A stretch of 64,000 nucleotides of DNA. Source: Candidatus Poribacteria bacterium (GTDB lineage: Bacteria > Poribacteria > WGA-4E > WGA-3G). Position 1 is the stretch's first letter; every line of letters begins with the position of its first letter. Of this stretch, positions 62,862 through 64,000 are shown piece after piece. The notes under the pieces are model-generated. The model ran no database searches and was not told the DNA's origin. It saw only the letters and a program-made list of their open reading frames with translations. The translations under genes were made by a program, and so were the position numbers. The stretch is taken from assembly GCA_022828145.1 (NCBI GenBank), contig JAJEJA010000019.1, positions 62,001-126,000 of the forward strand, written 5' to 3'.

Positions 62862-64000
62862 ATGCAACACACTGCCGATACACTCTGGTTAGAAATACTT
62901 ACCGAGCTTGATGAATCAGCCGATAGTGACGTCTACCTACGTCAAGTCACTCCCCGCTCACTAACCGACGTGTCCTTAAACCTTGCTGTGCCTTCCAATT
63001 ACACACAAGCCGAAATTGAAAATCGTTTTGTCAGGGACATCAATAGGGTGTTAGCGAATAGGATTAGTCCCGATTGCATGGTGAAAATATCTGTTGAAAC
63101 TTCTCTCGTGAAAAATCCTGAATCTGATGGCAATGGTTCTGTCTCTCCACAAAACAACACTGAACCGACAGGTTTAAATCCGAGTTATATCTTTGATAGT
63201 TTTCGTGTCGGACCGAGTAACCGGATTTGCCATGCAACAGCACTTTCAGTCTCTGAAAATCCTGGCAGCGATTATAATCCACTTTTTATCTATGGCGGTG
63301 TAGGACTTGGGAAAACGCATCTTCTTCACGCGATCGGCAATCGCGTCCATCAGAAAACTCCCAAAGAAAAGGTACTTTACGTTACCTCTGAAACGTTTAT
63401 GAACGAATACATTGAATCAATCGTCAACCGGGGATCAGCACAAGGATTCCGCACAAAATACCGAGAAACGGACCTACTATTGATTGACGATATTCAATTT
63501 TTACAGCGCAAAGAAGGCACACAAGAGGAGTTTTTTAACACTTTCAACGAATTACACAAAAATTCAAACCAGATTGTGATCTCTTGTGATCGTTCACCTC
63601 AAATGCTCGAAAACCTTGAAGAAAGGTTGAGTTCACGGTTTGAATGGGGGATGGTCGCAGAAATAGACAAACCCAATTTTGAGCTACGGTATGCCATTTT
63701 AAAGGGTAAATGCCAAGAACAAGGATTGAAAAATGTGGACGATGAAGTGCTAAATTATATTGCCGATATAGTGACAGCAAACATTCGACAATTAGAGGGA
63801 ACGCTACTTCGTCTGTATACACAAGCTTCCATTTATGGTGTGCAATTAGATATAGACTTCGCACGCAAGGCACTAAAAGATACACCCTCATTTACAAGAA
63901 GACCGCAGCAAAAAATCATTACCGCACAAACAATACAAAAAATTGTGACAGATCATTTTCAGTTGAAAAGCGGTGATCTTACTTCGGCAAAGCGGACAAA
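62862..64000 (+). CDS. dnaA: Chromosomal replication initiator DnaA (3' end beyond window)
   Basis: The visible 379 codons contain domain I (~1-80, short), a linker, and the AAA+ core. Walker A is GGVGLGKTH (145-153), Walker B LLLIDDIQFL (~205-214), and sensor regions are ISCDRSPQMLENLEERLSSR. The start of the C-terminal DNA-binding domain (IQKIVTDHFQLKSGDLTSAK) is reached at the window edge. DnaA binds the origin and loads the replisome. ATG 62862 has TTTAGGA ~9 bases upstream. It is divergent from rpmH, with a MITE in between. Confidence 0.98.
   Translation, partial: MQHTADTLWLEILTELDESADSDVYLRQVTPRSLTDVSLNLAVPSNYTQAEIENRFVRDINRVLANRISPDCMVKISVETSLVKNPESDGNGSVSPQNNTEPTGLNPSYIFDSFRVGPSNRICHATALSVSENPGSDYNPLFIYGGVGLGKTHLLHAIGNRVHQKTPKEKVLYVTSETFMNEYIESIVNRGSAQGFRTKYRETDLLLIDDIQFLQRKEGTQEEFFNTFNELHKNSNQIVISCDRSPQMLENLEERLSSRFEWGMVAEIDKPNFELRYAILKGKCQEQGLKNVDDEVLNYIADIVTANIRQLEGTLLRLYTQASIYGVQLDIDFARKALKDTPSFTRRPQQKIITAQTIQKIVTDHFQLKSGDLTSAKRT

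Noticed and set aside
1-64000. tRNA or rRNA genes
   Set aside because: No cloverleaf with the TTCGANTC arm or conserved rRNA segment was recognised by eye.

Overview
The window looks like a chromosomal segment of an AT-rich, Gram-negative-type bacterium. My best guess is a member of Candidatus Poribacteria or a close relative of the Planctomycete/FCB-like sponge symbionts. This is an inference from gene content: a Planctomycete-type cytochrome protein with DUF1587/1595/1592/1588/1585 domains, a Tat-exported DUF1552 protein, many WD40 and other beta-propeller secreted proteins, a FlgD-like C-terminal tail with the PNPFNPETWIPF motif, a YWTD (LDL-receptor class B) propeller, B12-dependent ribonucleotide reductase, a plant/cyanobacterial-type IspH, and abundant short interspersed repeats. 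No rRNA or tRNA gene is present to settle the matter.

Layout: 1-7.6 kb holds the end-open giant secreted TPR protein (minus strand) with a small gene upstream in the same operon. 8-9.3 kb is an IS5-type insertion sequence with a broken transposase. 9.3-16.6 kb holds two secreted proteins, a repeat cluster, nrdJ with a clear terminator, the RNase P RNA and a Dam-type methylase. 16.7-31.4 kb is an export-rich block: the cytochrome/DUF1592 protein coupled to a putative zinc-peptidase lipoprotein, two tandem WD40 paralogues, a thioredoxin-fold protein, two Tat-exported proteins and a solitary adenine methylase. 31.5-37 kb carries a metabolic cluster (SDR, zinc ribbon, Gfo/Idh/MocA oxidoreductase), a YWTD propeller protein, and a decayed second copy of part of that cluster.

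37.4-40.7 kb is a restriction-modification locus: a PD-(D/E)XK candidate nuclease convergent with a methylase-specificity fusion that has a MerR-type HTH at its N-terminus and a perfect 11-bp dyad overlapping its promoter. 41-47.4 kb is a surface block (outer-membrane barrel candidate, WD40/FlgD-tail protein, lipoprotein). 47.7-50.1 and 54-58 kb carry two glycosidases and a 2-hydroxyacid dehydrogenase. Between them is a DprA-like/phosphoribosyltransferase two-gene operon (50.1-51.7 kb) followed by a 2-kb graveyard of inverted-repeat elements and pseudogenes. 58-60.6 kb holds a second modification locus: a methylase fused to an Mrr-type nuclease, facing another PD-(D/E)XK-like protein. 60.6-64 kb is the replication-origin neighbourhood: ispH, rpmH, a 331-bp MITE with 8-bp target duplication, an AT-rich intergenic region and the 5' part of dnaA.

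The best candidates for under-described biology are the self-regulating HTH-methylase locus, the DprA-PRTase pair, the methylase-Mrr fusion operon, the MITE family (including one inserted beside the presumed origin), and a structured leader RNA upstream of a lipoprotein gene.
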